Assembly: GCA_014523685.1 (NCBI GenBank)
Contig: JAATVT010000120.1
Coordinates: 1-6,722 of the forward strand
Length of the DNA stretch: 6,722 nt
Reading direction: 5' to 3'
Source: Nitrososphaerales archaeon TH5893
GTDB lineage: Archaea; Thermoproteota; Nitrososphaeria; Nitrososphaerales; Nitrososphaeraceae
Shown here: in pieces, positions 5,486 to 6,722 of the stretch
Numbering within the stretch: the first letter of the stretch is position 1
Layout of the letters: every line of letters begins with the position of its first letter
Translations under genes and position numbers: made by a program
The notes under the pieces: generated by a model
Told to the model about the DNA's origin: nothing
What the model saw: the letters and a program-made list of their open reading frames with translations, nothing else
Databases searched by the model: none

Positions 5486-5770
5486 CTAAGCTAAGCCAAG
5501 TTGTTTCATCATTCCAATATTATCATAGAAGAGATTCTCTTCATCGATTTGACCATTCTTCCAATGTGCTACAGTACAAAAGTCAACTTGAAATTTCTTA
5601 TTGGTTGGTGGGATCTTCTTACCTTCAGAAGTCATTGGACCCTTATGAGTGCCTGCGAAAATAGCAATTGAGCAAGTCCAGTCTCCTTGACCAAAAAGCA
5701 CTTTATATGGATTTGGCACTGGGTGGTACCGGTCTCGCCAATTACTCAATACGTCTGAAAGAGTACAGGC
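5486..5770 (-). pseudogene. SnoaL-like (polyketide/ester cyclase) protein, 5'-truncated
   Basis: The minus-strand frame is open between a TGA at 5771-5773 and the TAA at 5486-5488. It encodes the C-terminal half of a SnoaL-like fold: NPYKVLFGQGDWTCSIAIF, GTHKGPM, KKIPPTNKKFQVDFCTVAHWKNGQI and ENLFYDNIGMMKQLGL. The family fold is a cone-shaped alpha+beta barrel with a pocket, usually about 130-170 residues; some members are cyclases or hydrolases, many are of unknown substrate. Only about 90 residues remain and the N-terminal helices are missing. The only start is TTG 5749, in the middle of the domain, with no promoter or ribosome binding site upstream. The sequence upstream belongs instead to the oppositely oriented cupredoxin. 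It is probably non-functional. Confidence 0.75.
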
Positions 5771-6344
5771 TCAAGAACAACAAGAAGAACAAACTCCTGC
5801 TGCAATAAGAGTCACAGCTGGTGGAGGGAATTCTACCGCCCCTTGGACAATATTCGTACCTCAACGAATAGAAATCAAGGAAGGACAAAGTGTAACATGG
5901 TATTACCCATCAGAATATGTTGCTGAACCACATACAGTTACCTTCGTATTAGATAACAGTACCATGGTTGGGGTTGTATCTCCGCTTGGCGTCCCTAGCA
6001 CGACGAAGTTCAGTGTCGTACCTCCAGGTTCTAACAATGAACCAGTCTTGATTCCCGATACTACAGATAGCAGCATGAATACCATTCTTGCAATTAATGC
6101 AAGAACGTATGAACCAGCTATAATCGACGCCTCGGGAAATGTAACGTTTATGAAACCAATTGCGAACTATTCGATGGCAGGTACCGAGAAGTATGTCAAT
6201 TCAGGTTGGTTTCTTCCAAATGGACTGGAAAAGGAATACCCTGGCTCAGGTAACACATTCACTGTGAAATTTGAAAGACAAGGAACATTTGATTACTTGT
6301 GTATTCTGCATCCCTGGATGACAGGTAGTGTGGTCGTCAGTTAG
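5751..6344 (+). pseudogene. Type 1 copper (cupredoxin) exported protein, signal peptide and start lost
   Basis: From about 5760 the frame reads RVQAQEQQEEQTPAA, which is the region just after a signal-peptide cleavage site in this group's exported proteins. A complete cupredoxin domain follows. The ligands are visible: H in AEPHTVTF (5931-5933), then C-x2-H-x2-M in LCILHPWM (C 6300, H 6309, M 6318), the plastocyanin/halocyanin-type set. Ammonia-oxidising archaea use many such proteins as extracytoplasmic electron carriers. No ATG, GTG or TTG occurs in frame between the TGA at 5688-5690 and the internal ATG at 5964. The signal peptide is gone, and the internal ATG lies after the first copper histidine. 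The frame is otherwise undamaged for about 195 codons, so the loss is recent, or the sequence has an assembly join here. Confidence 0.8.
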
Positions 6345-6355
6345 TTGATTAGTTG

Positions 6356-6722
6356 ATGAATAAGAACAAAAATAATCTCAGATCCTTCAAGTTCTTTGAA
6401 TAAACATATTGTATCGTATTGTTGGTGACGATAACAGTAATCTCATACCTGCTGATCGAACAATCGAACCAGGAACAGTCGTATGCACAAAATCAGACAC
6501 AAGGAACGAACTTTACTCAGTTATTTTCTACCGATAAAGAATTTCTAGAAACACCCTGCCCGTACACCGCAGGATGCCCCGAACCAATTAAAGTTCTTTA
6601 TGAAGATCCCACTCTTTTGGTGTTAGGTTCAGACTATATTGATGTCATCTGGAAAGGAGTGGCACGAGCACAGAAAGAGGGATATCAGATTGACTCTATG
6701 ACGTCATACGCTGTCAGTAACG
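6356..6722 (+). pseudogene. Exported protein of unknown function with an in-frame stop in the signal peptide (partial)
   Basis: From ATG 6356 the frame gives MNKNKNNLRSFKFFE, then TAA at 6401-6403, and in the same frame TYCIVLLVTITVISYLLIEQ followed by a Gln-rich QEQSYAQ stretch. Together these make a normal signal peptide (basic n-region, hydrophobic core, cleavage near AQ) interrupted by one stop codon. The mature part runs off the window and has LETPCPYTAGCPEP and a KVLYEDPTLLVLGSDY segment; I recognise no family. Alternatively translation starts at TTG 6419 or 6422 or GTG 6425, giving a signal sequence with no positive charge. The ATG is 11 bases after the cupredoxin stop, so the two were probably co-transcribed. 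I favour a nonsense mutation; a sequencing error at 6401 is possible. Confidence 0.6.

Noticed and set aside
5964..6344. A separate cupredoxin gene starting at ATG 5964
   Set aside because: This start would drop the first copper-ligand histidine and the first strands of the fold. The open frame upstream clearly belongs to the same protein.

Overview
The window looks like chromosomal DNA of an ammonia-oxidising archaeon of the Nitrososphaerales, perhaps Nitrosocosmicus-like. The base composition is AT-rich. Several genes have an archaeal TATA box about 26 bases before the start codon (leaderless transcription). Exported proteins have Gln/Ala-rich mature N termini ending in QAQ. The gene families (small C2H2 zinc-finger protein, Lrp/AsnC regulator, DUF1326, SMP-30-like propeller, type 1 copper protein, integrase fragment) fit that group. 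This assignment comes from family recognition, not from a search.

Layout. Bases 3-137 are the tail of an upstream gene. Bases 215-1288 encode an intact exported six-bladed propeller of the SMP-30/gluconolactonase type. Bases 1481-1810 (-) encode a two-finger C2H2 protein, transcribed divergently from a tyrosine-recombinase N-terminal fragment at 1871-2188 (+). About 400 bases follow with no convincing gene, only two hairpins and a doubtful small ORF. A complete DUF1326 gene lies at 2608-3276. Directly behind it, in the same frame, is the C-terminal third of a medium-chain dehydrogenase/quinone oxidoreductase (3277-3585). Three small minus-strand ORFs follow (4136 down to 3511), two of them with well-placed leaderless promoters. 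An intact Lrp/AsnC regulator is at 4404-4853 (-), then a coding-like remnant (4948-5136, +) facing a small Cys-rich protein (5128-5340, -). The right end holds a SnoaL-like cyclase (-) and a cupredoxin (+) lying head to head. Both lack their 5' ends and meet near 5750-5775. The window ends inside an exported protein whose signal peptide is interrupted by an in-frame stop.

Interpretation. This is an accessory, decaying region. Intact genes (propeller, zinc finger, DUF1326, Lrp, small leaderless ORFs) alternate with at least four broken ones (integrase, dehydrogenase, cyclase, cupredoxin) and probably a fifth (the last gene). The integrase fragment suggests past mobile-element activity. No CRISPR array, tRNA, rRNA or complete transposon was found. 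I see no convincing multi-gene new system. The most notable points are the double 5' truncation at about 5750, the interrupted signal peptide at 6401, the small leaderless ORF cluster at 3511-4136, and the dehydrogenase tail abutting DUF1326.
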